The position numbers were made by a program, and so were the translations under genes. Source: Sphingomonas sp. 8AM (lineage in GTDB: Bacteria > Pseudomonadota > Alphaproteobacteria > Sphingomonadales > Sphingomonadaceae). Taken from it: a stretch of 64,000 bases of DNA. Where the stretch lies: the NCBI RefSeq assembly GCF_902506455.1, contig NZ_LR733844.1, positions 1,913,160 to 1,977,159 of the forward strand. The letters run 5' to 3'. Below are positions 43,502 to 53,260 of the stretch, piece by piece. The first letter of the stretch is position 1, and the number at the start of each line of letters is the position of its first letter. The notes under the pieces were generated by a model. It did no database searches. It was not told the DNA's origin and saw only the letters and a list, made by a program, of their open reading frames with translations.

Positions 43502-44664
43502 GCGCGGGTTCCCAGAAGGTTGCGGGCCACAACCCAGTTATGGATCTCGGTCGGGCCGTCGTAGATCCGCATCAGGCGGATGCGTGCCGCCATCTGCGCC
43601 AGCGGCAGTTCGCGGGTCATCCCCATCGCGCCGAACGCCTGCATGACATGGTCGAGCACTTCCCACGCCATCTCCAGCGCGAAGCTCTTGAGCATCGACA
43701 CCTCGGTGCGCGCGTTGCGACCCTGATCGATCTTCCACGCGCAATCATAGGCCATCAGCCGCGCGGCATGGATGCGGATCGCGGCATCGGCGACCCAGTT
43801 CTGCACCGTCTGTCGCTCGCTCAACGGCTTGCCGAACGTCGTCCGCTGCGGGGCATAGTCGACCAGCATGTCGAGCGCGCGCGCCGCCATCCCGATCGCA
43901 TTCGCCGCCATCTCGGCGCGGCGCGTGTTGAGGCGAAGCTGCATCGGCGCGAACCCCTGACCCTCGGTGCCCAGCAACTTCCACCCCGGCACGCGGCAAT
44001 CGTCGAGCGCGACCTCATAGGTGGTCTCGCCGCCGATCATCGGGATCGGGCGCACGACCGAGAAGCCGGGCGCATCGCGGTCGACCAGAAACGCGCTCAT
44101 CCCGCCACGCTGGCGCTTTTCCTTGTCGGTCACCGCGATGACGATCGTGAAATCGGCGCGATCGGCCTTGGTGATCCAGATCTTGCGGCCGTTGAGCACC
44201 CAGTCGTCGCCGTCGCGCACCGCGGTCGTCTTCATGCCGGCGGGGTCGGAGCCCGCGCCGGGCTCGGAAATGCCGATCGCCGAAATCGTTTCGCCGCGCA
44301 CATAGGGGGCGAGATACGCCTCGCGCTGGCGGTCGTCGACGGTGGCGGCGAGCATCCGCAGGTTCGGGCTGTCGGGCGGCAGCGTCCACGGCGCGATCGT
44401 CCGCCCCAGCGCCTCGTTGACCGCCACCATCGCCACTGCGGGCAGGTCGGTCCCGCCGACATCGGCCGGCGCATCAAGCCCCCACAGCCCCAGCTCGCGC
44501 GAGATACGATCGACATTTGCGCGCTCGTCCGCGGTCAGCTCCAGCCCGTGCCCGCGGGCGTCGCGCTCCAGCAGGCCGTTCTCCAGTGGCACCAGCTCGT
44601 CATCGACGAAGCGCCGCACCAGCTCGGCGATCATGCGGTGATCGTCGTCGAGATCGAAATTCAT
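43498..44664 (-). CDS. Acyl-CoA dehydrogenase
   Basis: FAD-dependent alpha,beta-dehydrogenation of an acyl-CoA, 388 aa, cytoplasmic. It carries the family segments ISAIGISEPGAGSDPAGMKT (flavin contact) and GRKIWITKAD. The C-terminal IYDGPTEIHNWVVARNLL contains the region of the catalytic base in the ACAD10/11-like branch. The substrate chain type is unknown. It is the first of a two-gene unit with the crotonase. Confidence 0.92.
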   Translation of the reverse strand: MNFDLDDDHRMIAELVRRFVDDELVPLENGLLERDARGHGLELTADERANVDRISRELGLWGLDAPADVGGTDLPAVAMVAVNEALGRTIAPWTLPPDSPNLRMLAATVDDRQREAYLAPYVRGETISAIGISEPGAGSDPAGMKTTAVRDGDDWVLNGRKIWITKADRADFTIVIAVTDKEKRQRGGMSAFLVDRDAPGFSVVRPIPMIGGETTYEVALDDCRVPGWKLLGTEGQGFAPMQLRLNTRRAEMAANAIGMAARALDMLVDYAPQRTTFGKPLSERQTVQNWVADAAIRIHAARLMAYDCAWKIDQGRNARTEVSMLKSFALEMAWEVLDHVMQAFGAMGMTRELPLAQMAARIRLMRIYDGPTEIHNWVVARNLLGTRA

Positions 44665-44993
44665 GCGCTCTCCCAGCGTTCGTTGCCGCCGGCTCTAAGC
44701 GCTTGACGGGGCGTGCGCCAGCGGCGTCGATGATGGCTCCCCCCGCCGTCATCCCGGACTTGATCCGGGATCTCGCTTCCTCTTTTCGAGGGTCGCAGGA
44801 AGAAGCTGGGCCCCGGATCAAGTCCGGGGTGACGGGGGAAAGCAATGTGCAGATCGGGGACGGCGGGGGGCCGTAACGGAATCCCGGACGTCGTCTACCT
44901 AGCCCTCGCAACCGTTTCGCCGGTGGATCGTTGCTGTGGCACGGGAGACCAGAACCGGATTGCCGGACTCTCTCGTGCAAAGGGGCGTTGTTC
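44665..44993. other. Intergenic region between acyl-CoA dehydrogenase and tamA
   Basis: This 329-bp space separates divergent genes. It contains the family C repeat at 44748-44834 and, nearer tamA, an AAAGGGG ribosome site. No conserved small gene was recognised. Confidence 0.6.
44748..44834. repeat. Palindromic intergenic repeat (family C)
   Basis: The outer stem is GTCATCCCGGACTTGATCCG against GGATCAAGTCCGGGGTGAC. It is one of four related copies in the window and, unusually, lies between divergent genes. Confidence 0.88.
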
Positions 44994-47201
44994 TTGGTTT
45001 CTTCGGTACGTCATTTCCGTTTGCTCCTGGCCAGCGCCGGGATCGCGTTGATCGCCGGACAGGCGCAGGCCCAGATGCAGACGCCGGGCACCGCCCCGGC
45101 GCGTGGGCCAGATGCGCCGCGAGAGACGCGGCCCGCCGCCGATCCGCAGAATGACGCGCCGATCGTCCCCGATGCCGAGTTCGACAAGGCGCTGCCGCCG
45201 CTCTCCGGCGACATCAACGCGCCGCTGGAGCCGATGCCGGCCGACGCCACCACGCCGGCGACGACCACCCCCGCCGCGGACGCCGCCGCGCAACAGCCGA
45301 TCACCCCAGGCGCACTGCCGCCGACACCCGCGGTCGACCCCGCACTCGCCCAACCGCTCGAACCACTGTCGACCTTCAATACCGAGCCGCTGCGCTCGGT
45401 CGCCGACGTCAAGGACGAGAACGCGCCCGACATCCGCTACACCAACGAGGTGCGCGGGCTCGACCCGCTCGGGCTGACCGACGAGTTCAACTCGCTGTCG
45501 GCGCTGCGCGAGGGCAAGGGCAAGGCCGACAATGCCACGCAAGTCGCGGCGCGCGGGCGCGAGGACGAGCAGCTCGCGGTGCGGCTGATGAAGTCGCTCG
45601 GCTATTATGACGCGACCGCAATCTCGACGATCGAAACCGTCCCCGGCGCCGACCAGAAGATCAAGGCGATCGTCAGCGCGACGCCCGGGCAGCAATACAA
45701 GCTCGGCACGATCACGGTGAAGGCCGATCCGACCACGCCGCCCGATCTGGTCCGACGCGAACTGCCGCTGCGCACCGGCGATCCGATCGAGGCGCTGCGC
45801 GTACAGGGCGCCGAGGCGAATGTCAGCCTGAAGCTGCCGCAACAGGGCTATCCGTTCGTCAAGGTCGGCGAGCGCGACATCCTGCTCGACGAACAGACGG
45901 CGCGCGGCGACTATACGCTGCCGGTCGACACCGGCCCGCGCTCGTCGTTCGGCGTGCTGCGCACCGAGGGCGAGCCGGTGTTCGACCTCAAGCACCTCAA
46001 CGTCTTCCCGCGCTTCGATCAGGGCGAGCTTTACGACAATCGCAAGGCCGATGACCTGCGCGAGGCGCTGGTCGCGACCGGGCTGTTCAACGGCGTCGGG
46101 GTCCAGCCGGTCCGCACCGGCACGGTCCTGCCGGACGGTACGGAGCAGGTCGACCTGATGGTCCGCCAGACGCGCGGGCCTGCCAAGAGCCTGTCGGGCG
46201 GCGCCGGCTTCCAGACCGGGCAGGGCGTCACGGTCGAGGGCACGTTCACCAACCGCAATCGCTTCCCGCCCGAGGGCGCGCTGATCCTCGGCGCGATCGC
46301 GGGCACGCAGCAGCAGGGCCTGTCGGCGACCTTCCGCCGCCAGAACGCCGGCAAGCGCGACCGCACCGTGACGGTGGTCGCCAGCGCGCTGCGCGCCAAT
46401 TACGACGCGTTCGAGGCGTTCACCGGCACGCTATCGGGGCGGATCTCCTACGATTCGACTCCGATCTGGCAGAAGAAGTTCACCTACGCCTATGGCTTCG
46501 AGCTGGTCGGCACGAACGAAAGCGTTTTCGACTTCGCCGAGAACGATCGCGTCCGCCGCACCTATGGCGTGCTCGCGCTGCCGGGGCAGGTGCAGTTCGA
46601 CACTTCCGACAATCTGCTCAACCCGACCCGCGGCTATCGCCTGAAGCTGAGCCTCAGTCCCGAGACCTCGGTGCAGGGTTCAGTGCGGCCCTATGGGCGA
46701 AGCCTCGTCGAGGCGACCGCTTATTATCCGGTTTCCGACAGCCTCGTCATCGCGGGACGTGTCCGCGCCGGCAGCATCTTCGGGATCGCGCGCGACGACA
46801 TTGCGCCATCACGGCGCTATTACGGCGGCGGCGGCGGGTCGGTGCGCGGTTACGGTTTCCAGCGGCTTGGGCCGCTCGAACCCGAAAGCTCGCTGGTGCC
46901 CGACGACAAGGATCGCGACGAGGTCAAGGACCTGCGTCCGATCGGCGGCCGCAGCCTCAACGAATTCTCGCTCGAGGCGCGCTATCGCTTCGGCAATTTC
47001 GGGATCGTGCCGTTCATCGACGGCGGCAACACCTATGAAAGCACCCTGCCGAACGGCAGCGACCTGCGCTTCGGCGCGGGCATCGGCGGGCGTTTCTACA
47101 CCAATTTCGGCCCGATGCGCGTCGACGTGGCGACGCCGCTCAACCCGCGACCCGGCGATGCCAAGGTCGCGCTCTACATTTCGATCGGGCAGGCGTTCTG
47201 A
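44994..47201 (+). CDS. tamA: TamA-like outer-membrane assembly factor (BamA/Omp85 superfamily)
   Basis: Outer-membrane part of the translocation and assembly module, about 735 aa. A signal (HFRLLLASAGIALIAGQAQA) is followed by a roughly 110-aa Pro/Ala-rich spacer and POTRA domains (about 190-430). A 16-strand Omp85 barrel with RRYYGGGGGSVRGYGFQRLG follows; the VRGY motif is the Omp85 signature. It ends VALYISIGQAF with a C-terminal Phe. No ATG is available; a TTG at 44994 is chosen because AAAGGGG lies 8-9 bp upstream and the signal peptide begins there. The stop overlaps the tamB start by one base (TGATG). Confidence 0.92.
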   Translation: MVSSVRHFRLLLASAGIALIAGQAQAQMQTPGTAPARGPDAPRETRPAADPQNDAPIVPDAEFDKALPPLSGDINAPLEPMPADATTPATTTPAADAAAQQPITPGALPPTPAVDPALAQPLEPLSTFNTEPLRSVADVKDENAPDIRYTNEVRGLDPLGLTDEFNSLSALREGKGKADNATQVAARGREDEQLAVRLMKSLGYYDATAISTIETVPGADQKIKAIVSATPGQQYKLGTITVKADPTTPPDLVRRELPLRTGDPIEALRVQGAEANVSLKLPQQGYPFVKVGERDILLDEQTARGDYTLPVDTGPRSSFGVLRTEGEPVFDLKHLNVFPRFDQGELYDNRKADDLREALVATGLFNGVGVQPVRTGTVLPDGTEQVDLMVRQTRGPAKSLSGGAGFQTGQGVTVEGTFTNRNRFPPEGALILGAIAGTQQQGLSATFRRQNAGKRDRTVTVVASALRANYDAFEAFTGTLSGRISYDSTPIWQKKFTYAYGFELVGTNESVFDFAENDRVRRTYGVLALPGQVQFDTSDNLLNPTRGYRLKLSLSPETSVQGSVRPYGRSLVEATAYYPVSDSLVIAGRVRAGSIFGIARDDIAPSRRYYGGGGGSVRGYGFQRLGPLEPESSLVPDDKDRDEVKDLRPIGGRSLNEFSLEARYRFGNFGIVPFIDGGNTYESTLPNGSDLRFGAGIGGRFYTNFGPMRVDVATPLNPRPGDAKVALYISIGQAF

Positions 47202-50200
47202 TGACTGACGAGACGCTGGCGCCGGGCGAGGGCACGATCGTGGTGGAGCGCCGCCCCGTGTGGCTGCGCATCCTCAAGTGGATCGGCATCGCGATTCTCG
47301 GCCTGCTCGTGCTCGTCGTCGCAATTGTGCTGGGGATCAACACCGATCCGGGCCGTCGCTTCGTCGCCGACCAGATCGGCGGCTACACCACCGCCTCGGG
47401 GCTCAACATCAAGGTCGGGCGCGTCGACGGATCGCTCTACGGCCAGATGCGGCTCAGCGACGTGCGGGTCAGCGACCCCAAGGGCGTATTCCTCACCTCG
47501 CCGCGGCTCGACGTCGACTGGCGGCCGTTCGCGTTCATCAACAATCACGTCGACGTGCGCTCGGTGTCGAGCCAGCTCATCACCTTGCGCCGCAATCCCG
47601 AGCTGAAGCCGTCGACCGAGCCGACCGACCCCAACGCGCCCCTTCTCCCTGATCTCGATATCGACATCAACCGCCTGCAAGTCGCGCGCTTCGTCATGGA
47701 GCCGCCGGTGTCTGGCGCACGCCACATCGCGCGCTTCGACGGTCAGGCGCATATCGCCGATCGCCGCGCGCAATTGCTGGTCGATGCGGTGACGCTCCGC
47801 GCCCCGGGTGTTGCCGGTGGCGATGTCGCGCGCGTCAAGATCGAGGCGGTTCCCGACGACAACAAGCTCGACGTCGACGTGCGCCTCACCGCCCCGGCGG
47901 GCGGGATGGTCGCGCAGCTCGGCGGGCTGAAGGCGCCGCTGACCGCGACCGTTACCGGGCGTGGCAGCTGGGCGTCGTGGCAGGGTCGCGCGCTGGCCAC
48001 GCTCGGCGGCGGGCAACTCGCCGACCTCGCGCTCACCGCGCGCAACGGCCATTTCGAGGTGCGCGGCCCCACGCGCCCCGGCCTCTATCTCGAAGGCCCG
48101 GTGGAGCGGCTGACCGCCCCGGCCTTGCAGGTCGCCGCCGACGTCACGCTCGGCGAACGCAGCGCCGACACGCGTATCAAGCTGACGTCCAGCGCGCTGG
48201 CGGTCGACGCGGGCGGGATGCTCGACCTCAAGAACAGCCGCTTCGGCAATTTTGCGGTCGACGCGAAGTTGCTGACACCCGGCGCGATCGCCCCTAACGT
48301 GCGCGGGCGTGACGTACTGGCGCGCGTCGTGCTGAACGGCGCGTTCGCGACGCCGACGGTGGACTATAAGGTTCGTGCCACCTCGCTCGGCTTCGGCGAA
48401 ATGAGCGTCGAGAATCTGTACGCCGAGGGGCTGGCACGCGTGAACAGCGACCGCATCCTCGTGCCGGTCCATGCGCGCGCGAAGCGGATCGCAGGGCTCA
48501 ACCCGGCGCTCGGCGGGCTCACCACCAATGCGCGGATCGATGGTGACCTGGCGATCCAGATGCCGAACATCCTGTCGGACAATCTGCGCATTCGCTCCGA
48601 CACGATCGACGCCACCGCGATCATCGCCGCCAATATGGAAACCGGCCGCTACACCGGCGGATTGCAGGGACGCGTCAACAACTTCCGCGTCGACAGCGTC
48701 GGCATCCTCAACATCCAGACCGATGCGAAGCTGGTACCCGGCGCGCGCGGCGGGTTCGGGATCAGCGGCCGCGTCGCGGTGCAGACCAAGCAATTGTTCA
48801 ACGAGGGCGCACGCAACTTCCTCGGCGGCAATGCGGTGCTCAGCACGCGCTTCGGCTATTCGCCCGAGGGTGTGGTCACCTTTGAGAGTCTGAAGATGAA
48901 CGCGCCGCTGTTCCGCATTACGCGCGGGCAGGGGCGGTTCGATCCGGCAAGCGGCGCATTGCTGGTCGATGCCGACGCTTACTCCAGGCAATATGGTCCG
49001 CTGTTCGCGCGCGTCACCGGTTCGGCGACCGCGCCGGTGGTGCGGCTCCGCGCGCCACGGCCGGGGGTCGGGATCGGGCTTGCCAATCTCGACGCGCGTG
49101 TGGTCGGCCGCGGGGGCTCGTATCAGGTCAATGCGACCGGCGGCACCAATTACGGGCCGTTCAACGCCGACGTACTGGTCACGCCGGGCAAGCAGCTTGC
49201 GGTCGACATCCGCCGCGTGCTGTTCGCGGGCGTGCAGTTCGCGGGGCGTGTCGTCCAGACCGCCGCCGGGCCGTTCGCCGGGCAGGTGCGCTTCAACGGT
49301 CAGGGGCTGAACGGCCTCGCGACACTGGGTGCGCAGGGCAAGTATCAGCGCGCCAGCGTCAACGCGCGTGCGCTCGCCGCGAAGATCCCGGGCGCGGTCG
49401 ACTTCACGATCGGGCGCGCGCTCATCAACGCCGATATCGTGCTCTACGACAAGCCGCAGGTCCGCGCCGACGCGCAGGTCGCCGACATGCGTTATGGCGC
49501 GACCGTGATCGAGACCGGGCGCGTGCGGGTGAACTACGCCAACGGCTCGGGCGCTGCGCAGGCGCTGCTGACCGGCTCGAACAGCGTGCCGTTCCGCCTC
49601 GCCGCCAATGCGCAGCTGTCGCCGTCACAATACCTCGTGGCGCTGCAAGGCGCGGCCAATGGTGTCAACTTCCGCACCGCTTCCCCCGCCCGTATCGTGC
49701 CTGACGGCAAGGGTTACCGCCTCGATCCGGCACGCCTCGACTTCGACCGGGGCTCGATGCGGCTCGCGGGCAAGTTCGGCGGCGGTGCGACCACGGCGCA
49801 GCTGCGGCTCGACCGGCTCGACCTCGCCTTGCTCAACGCGCTCGTTCCCAATCTCGGGCTCGGCGGGCAGGCGACCGGCAGCGTCGACTATGTCCAGCAG
49901 GCCGGTCAGGCGTTCCCGACAGCCGACGCGCGCGTCAACATCGCAAACTTCACCCGCTCTAGCCTCACTTCGGTGTCCGAGCCGGTCGACGTGGTCTTCC
50001 AGGGCCGGCTGACCAGTGCCGCGGGCGAGGGGCGGGCGCTCATCAAGCGCGGCGGGACTCCCGTCGGCCGAATGGTCGCGACGCTGACGCCGACCGGCAG
50101 CGGCAGCTGGACGACGCGGCTGATGCAGGGGCCGCTGTCGGGCGGGATCCGCTACAACGGGCCGTCTGGCGTGCTGTTCAGCCTCGCCGGGCTCGCCGAG

Positions 50201-51430
50201 CAGCAATTGTCGGGACCGATCGCGATCGCGGCCGACTTCGGCGGAACGGTTGGTGCGCCGCGCATCAACGGCCTGATCCGCGCCGACAATCTTACCTACA
50301 CCAACGAGACCTATGGCACCCGCCTGACCAACATGCGGATCGGTGCGCGCTTCAACAACGACCGGCTGGAGCTGTCGCAGCTTCAGGCCAAGGCCGGCGA
50401 CGGCACCGTGCAGGCGCAGGGTAATGTCAGCCTCGCCGCCGCGCAGGGCTTCCCGCTCGACGTCCGGGTGGCAATGCGCGACGCGCGGCTGGCGAAGTCC
50501 GATGCGCTCGGCGCGACCGCCACCGGCGACATCCGCATCCAGAACAATGCCAACGGCGGGCTGATCTCGGGTGACATCCTCGTCCCCAACGCGCGTTACG
50601 AGATCATCCGTCAGGGCGCTGCTGAAGTGCCCGAGCTGACCGGCATCCGCCGCAAGAGCGATACGCCGCGCGCCGGTAAGCCGACCGACCGTCCCGCCGC
50701 ACCGGCGGTGGGGCTCTTCAAGCTCGACCTGCGCGTCCACGCCGACAACCAGCTGTTCGTCTCGGGGATGGGGCTGGAGAGCGAATGGTCGATGGACCTG
50801 CGCATCGGCGGCACCAGCGCGGCGCCGACGATCGGCGGTGGGCTTGATCTGGTCCGCGGCACCTATTCGTTCGCGGGCAAGCGCTTCGAGGTGTCGCGCG
50901 GGCAGGTGCGCTTCCGCGGCGGCGCGGCGCTCACCGATCCGGACATCAACATCCTCGCCACCACCAGCAACGATGGCGTGACGTTCAACATCAACATCAC
51001 CGGCACCGGACAGCGCCCGCAGATCGCGTTCACCTCGACCCCGTCGCTGCCGCAGGACGAGGTGCTCAGCCGCCTGCTCTTCGGCACCAACCCGGAGAAC
51101 CTGTCGGCCACGGAGGCGCTGCAACTTGCCTCCGCACTCAATTCGCTGCGCGGGTCGGGTGGCGGGCTCAACCCGCTCGGCAAGCTGCGCTCGGCGACCG
51201 GCTTCGACCGGCTGCGCATCCTCGGCGCGGATGAGGCGAGCGGGCGCGGCTCGGCGCTGGCGGCGGGCAAGTATCTGACGAACGATATCTATATCGAGAT
51301 CGTCACCGATGCCCGCGGCTTCACCGCCACCCAGCTGACGATCGCGCTGACCAGGTCGATCAGCCTGTTGTCGCAAGCCGGGTCGTTCGGCGGCTCGAAC
51401 GTCCAGCTCCGTTACTCGCGCGACTGGTAA
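47201..51430 (+). CDS. tamB: TamB-family inner-membrane-anchored assembly/lipid-transport protein (DUF490)
   Basis: A 1409-aa AsmA-like bridge protein. An N-terminal anchor (WLRILKWIGIAILGLLVLVV) is followed by a very long beta-rich periplasmic domain of repeating short strands, and the conserved C-terminal DUF490 domain from about 1080 on (GTYSFAGKRFEVSRGQVRF, LPQDEVLSRLLFG). It ends NVQLRYSRDW. TamB proteins partner TamA and belong to a family implicated in moving phospholipids between membranes. Coupling to tamA by a shared base supports this pairing. Confidence 0.94.
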   Translation: MTDETLAPGEGTIVVERRPVWLRILKWIGIAILGLLVLVVAIVLGINTDPGRRFVADQIGGYTTASGLNIKVGRVDGSLYGQMRLSDVRVSDPKGVFLTSPRLDVDWRPFAFINNHVDVRSVSSQLITLRRNPELKPSTEPTDPNAPLLPDLDIDINRLQVARFVMEPPVSGARHIARFDGQAHIADRRAQLLVDAVTLRAPGVAGGDVARVKIEAVPDDNKLDVDVRLTAPAGGMVAQLGGLKAPLTATVTGRGSWASWQGRALATLGGGQLADLALTARNGHFEVRGPTRPGLYLEGPVERLTAPALQVAADVTLGERSADTRIKLTSSALAVDAGGMLDLKNSRFGNFAVDAKLLTPGAIAPNVRGRDVLARVVLNGAFATPTVDYKVRATSLGFGEMSVENLYAEGLARVNSDRILVPVHARAKRIAGLNPALGGLTTNARIDGDLAIQMPNILSDNLRIRSDTIDATAIIAANMETGRYTGGLQGRVNNFRVDSVGILNIQTDAKLVPGARGGFGISGRVAVQTKQLFNEGARNFLGGNAVLSTRFGYSPEGVVTFESLKMNAPLFRITRGQGRFDPASGALLVDADAYSRQYGPLFARVTGSATAPVVRLRAPRPGVGIGLANLDARVVGRGGSYQVNATGGTNYGPFNADVLVTPGKQLAVDIRRVLFAGVQFAGRVVQTAAGPFAGQVRFNGQGLNGLATLGAQGKYQRASVNARALAAKIPGAVDFTIGRALINADIVLYDKPQVRADAQVADMRYGATVIETGRVRVNYANGSGAAQALLTGSNSVPFRLAANAQLSPSQYLVALQGAANGVNFRTASPARIVPDGKGYRLDPARLDFDRGSMRLAGKFGGGATTAQLRLDRLDLALLNALVPNLGLGGQATGSVDYVQQAGQAFPTADARVNIANFTRSSLTSVSEPVDVVFQGRLTSAAGEGRALIKRGGTPVGRMVATLTPTGSGSWTTRLMQGPLSGGIRYNGPSGVLFSLAGLAEQQLSGPIAIAADFGGTVGAPRINGLIRADNLTYTNETYGTRLTNMRIGARFNNDRLELSQLQAKAGDGTVQAQGNVSLAAAQGFPLDVRVAMRDARLAKSDALGATATGDIRIQNNANGGLISGDILVPNARYEIIRQGAAEVPELTGIRRKSDTPRAGKPTDRPAAPAVGLFKLDLRVHADNQLFVSGMGLESEWSMDLRIGGTSAAPTIGGGLDLVRGTYSFAGKRFEVSRGQVRFRGGAALTDPDINILATTSNDGVTFNINITGTGQRPQIAFTSTPSLPQDEVLSRLLFGTNPENLSATEALQLASALNSLRGSGGGLNPLGKLRSATGFDRLRILGADEASGRGSALAAGKYLTNDIYIEIVTDARGFTATQLTIALTRSISLLSQAGSFGGSNVQLRYSRDW

Positions 51431-51434
51431 TCTC

Positions 51435-51463
51435 CGTCGCCCCGGACGCGATCCGGGGCGACG
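51435..51463. terminator. Hairpin immediately after tamB
   Basis: CGTCGCCCCGGA-CGCGA-TCCGGGGCGACG is a 12-bp perfect stem starting 5 bp past the tamB stop. It lacks a T-run, so a factor-dependent or processing role is as likely as intrinsic termination. It is related to the family C repeats. Confidence 0.55.
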
Positions 51464-51533
51464 CTTGGTCACGCCCGCTGCGATGAAGTGAAAGCCGGGG
51501 TTCCCGCGGTATAGCGGCAAAGACGCCGGGCTC

Positions 51534-51615
51534 GTCGCCCGGACCTGATCAGGAGCTCTGCTTCTGGTTGGCGGCCCGTGTAGAAAGCGGAATTCCGGAT
51601 CATGTCCGGGACAAC
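51534..51615. repeat. Palindromic intergenic repeat (family C, degenerate)
   Basis: The left end GTCGCCCGGACCTGATCAGG and the right end CCGGATCATGTCCGGGACAAC are drifted inverted copies of the family C ends. With the hairpin before it, it occupies most of the 343-bp gap between tamB and the tiny peptide gene; nothing else was recognised there. Confidence 0.65.
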
Positions 51616-51773
51616 GGAAGCGGGCAGGCGGTCACCGAAAATGCAGGAAAGGCGCCGGGTCCGCGTCGACGGCCGCTTCTGGGCGGCCCGATTGCTCATA
51701 CTCGCGCGCATGGCATCGCCACTGCCCGTCGCTGGTTCGGCGGTCCTGTCGTCAGACCGGACCGCCGCTGGAA

Positions 51774-51827
51774 TTACCAGGGCTTGATGACGATACCGAC
51801 AGCAAGCGCGACGATGAAAGCGAGCAT
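51774..51827 (-). CDS. Tiny hydrophobic peptide, 17 aa
   Basis: Encodes MLAFIVALAVGIVIKPW, a single short membrane-spanning stretch with a Lys-Pro-Trp end. The case for a real gene is an ideal AAGGGAGAG ribosome site 4 bp before the ATG and a GGCGGTCC/GGACCGCC hairpin downstream (51739-51766). Its upstream sequence shares GGGAGAG with that of the 34-aa membrane peptide at 27216-27320. No homologue is recognised, and short length alone prevents higher confidence. Confidence 0.5.
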   Translation of the reverse strand: MLAFIVALAVGIVIKPW

Positions 51828-51839
51828 GGGTCTCTCCCT

Positions 51840-51949
51840 TATGTGACCCCCCGAAGGGTGACTTCTACTTAATTGATCGTTAGGCATGGCTCAATGGTGT
51901 TAACCCTTTATTCACCATCGGGCATGACGACTTAAGTCATTCTTCAAGA
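51840..51949. promoter_or_regulatory. AT-rich control region between the tiny peptide and the EAL gene
   Basis: A markedly AT-rich patch in a high-GC setting. It contains an ATGGTG...CACCAT inverted repeat (about 51893-51917) and a perfect 10-bp palindrome GACTTAAGTC (about 51930-51939), close to the EAL start. Divergent promoters and a regulator site are likely; no known box is claimed. Confidence 0.4.
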
Positions 51950-53260
51950 GTGGGTTCTACGATCGCGAAGGATATGGCCAGCCTGTACCATCTTGCTCCG
52001 TTGACGCCGCTTGACGGTGACCCCGTGCCACCCGCGCGGCAGCGGGGCTGCGTTTTGGTAAAAGCTCGCGATTACAACGTGTTGCGTAGGGATATGGGGG
52101 TCGTGGTGATGCCACGGCTGATGCAGGCGCTCGTCGCACGGATCGTTGCGGCGCTTCCCGACGCCGTTGTGGCGACCGTCTCGCGCGATGTGATCGAAGT
52201 CGCTTTCACCGCGACGACGGAGGACGCCCTGGCGCTCGTCATCGCGATCTGTCGGACCGCGTGCGTCACGCCGGTACAGATCGACAATTTTTCTTGTGTA
52301 CCCAAATTGGTGGCCGCTGGTGCGATCGGTTCAGTCCATGGCGACTCGACGCTGCTGATCGAGCGGGCCGAGGCCGCGCTCGAAGAAGCCGAGCTGGCCG
52401 CCGCCGTCCCCGCCGCCATAATGCCTGGCGCTGTCGACGAAGGCCTGGTCGCCGAGGTCGAACACGCGCTCGATCGCGGTGAGATGGTGCTCCATTACCA
52501 GCCAAAGGTGCACATCCGCCGACAGGCGATCGACTGTGTGGAGGCTCTGGTTCGATGGGCGCATCCGGAACGTGGACTGGTGCTTCCGGGCGAGTTCCTG
52601 CCGGCTGCCGAACGCGCCCAGCGGATGGAACGGCTGACGCTCTGGACGATCACGCAGGCGATCTCCGACCAGCGCGCGCTGCGCGCGCTGGGGCAGGACG
52701 TCCGCATCTTCATCAACATGTCCGGCCACTTGCTCGCCGACGCCGAGTTCGTCCGGCTGGCCTGCGCGGCGATCACCGCTGCGCCCGACGCGCGGCTTGG
52801 GTTCGAGGTCACCGAGACTTCGGTAATCCGCGATCCCGCCGGGGCGATCGCGCACCTTCGCGAATTCGACCGGATCGGCGTGCGGATCTCGATCGACGAT
52901 TACGGCGCTGGACTGTCGAGCCTCGCCTATCTCAAGCAATTGCCGGCGTGCGAGCTGAAGATCGACAAGCTGTTCATTACCCAGCTGACCAGCTCAAACC
53001 GCGATCCGCTGATCGTGCGCTCGACGATCGATCTCGCGCATGCGCTCGACATGGAGGTCGTCGCCGAGGGTGTCGAGACGCAGGCGGCGCTCGCGCTGCT
53101 GTCCGTGATGGGCTGCGACATGGCGCAGGGCTATTTCATCAGCCCGCCGCTCGCCCTCGCGCCGCTGGCTGTCTTCCTCGCTGCCGAACAGCATCGCCAG
53201 GCGACGCAGGATGTACGTGGCTCGTTCACGCGCCGCGCTGCCGGGTGGAAGCGCGGATGA
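51950..53260 (+). CDS. EAL-domain c-di-GMP phosphodiesterase
   Basis: Breaks down cyclic di-GMP. The 436-aa protein has an N-terminal domain (about 1-150) of GGDEF-like size but without a recognisable GG(D/E)EF site. An EAL domain follows with the expected catalytic set: CVEALVRW (EAL), FINMSGHLL (Asn), FEVTETS (Glu), SIDDYGAG (DD pair), ELKIDKLF (Lys), EGVET and AQGYFIS (Gln). It therefore looks active. The start may be GTG 51950 or ATG 51974; neither has a good ribosome site. It overlaps the histidine kinase gene by 4 bp. Confidence 0.92.
   Translation: MGSTIAKDMASLYHLAPLTPLDGDPVPPARQRGCVLVKARDYNVLRRDMGVVVMPRLMQALVARIVAALPDAVVATVSRDVIEVAFTATTEDALALVIAICRTACVTPVQIDNFSCVPKLVAAGAIGSVHGDSTLLIERAEAALEEAELAAAVPAAIMPGAVDEGLVAEVEHALDRGEMVLHYQPKVHIRRQAIDCVEALVRWAHPERGLVLPGEFLPAAERAQRMERLTLWTITQAISDQRALRALGQDVRIFINMSGHLLADAEFVRLACAAITAAPDARLGFEVTETSVIRDPAGAIAHLREFDRIGVRISIDDYGAGLSSLAYLKQLPACELKIDKLFITQLTSSNRDPLIVRSTIDLAHALDMEVVAEGVETQAALALLSVMGCDMAQGYFISPPLALAPLAVFLAAEQHRQATQDVRGSFTRRAAGWKRG

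Noticed and set aside
49625..51520. A 631-codon minus-strand frame inside tamB
   Set aside because: No recognisable domain and biased Arg/Ala content; tamB is coupled to tamA and has the DUF490 end.
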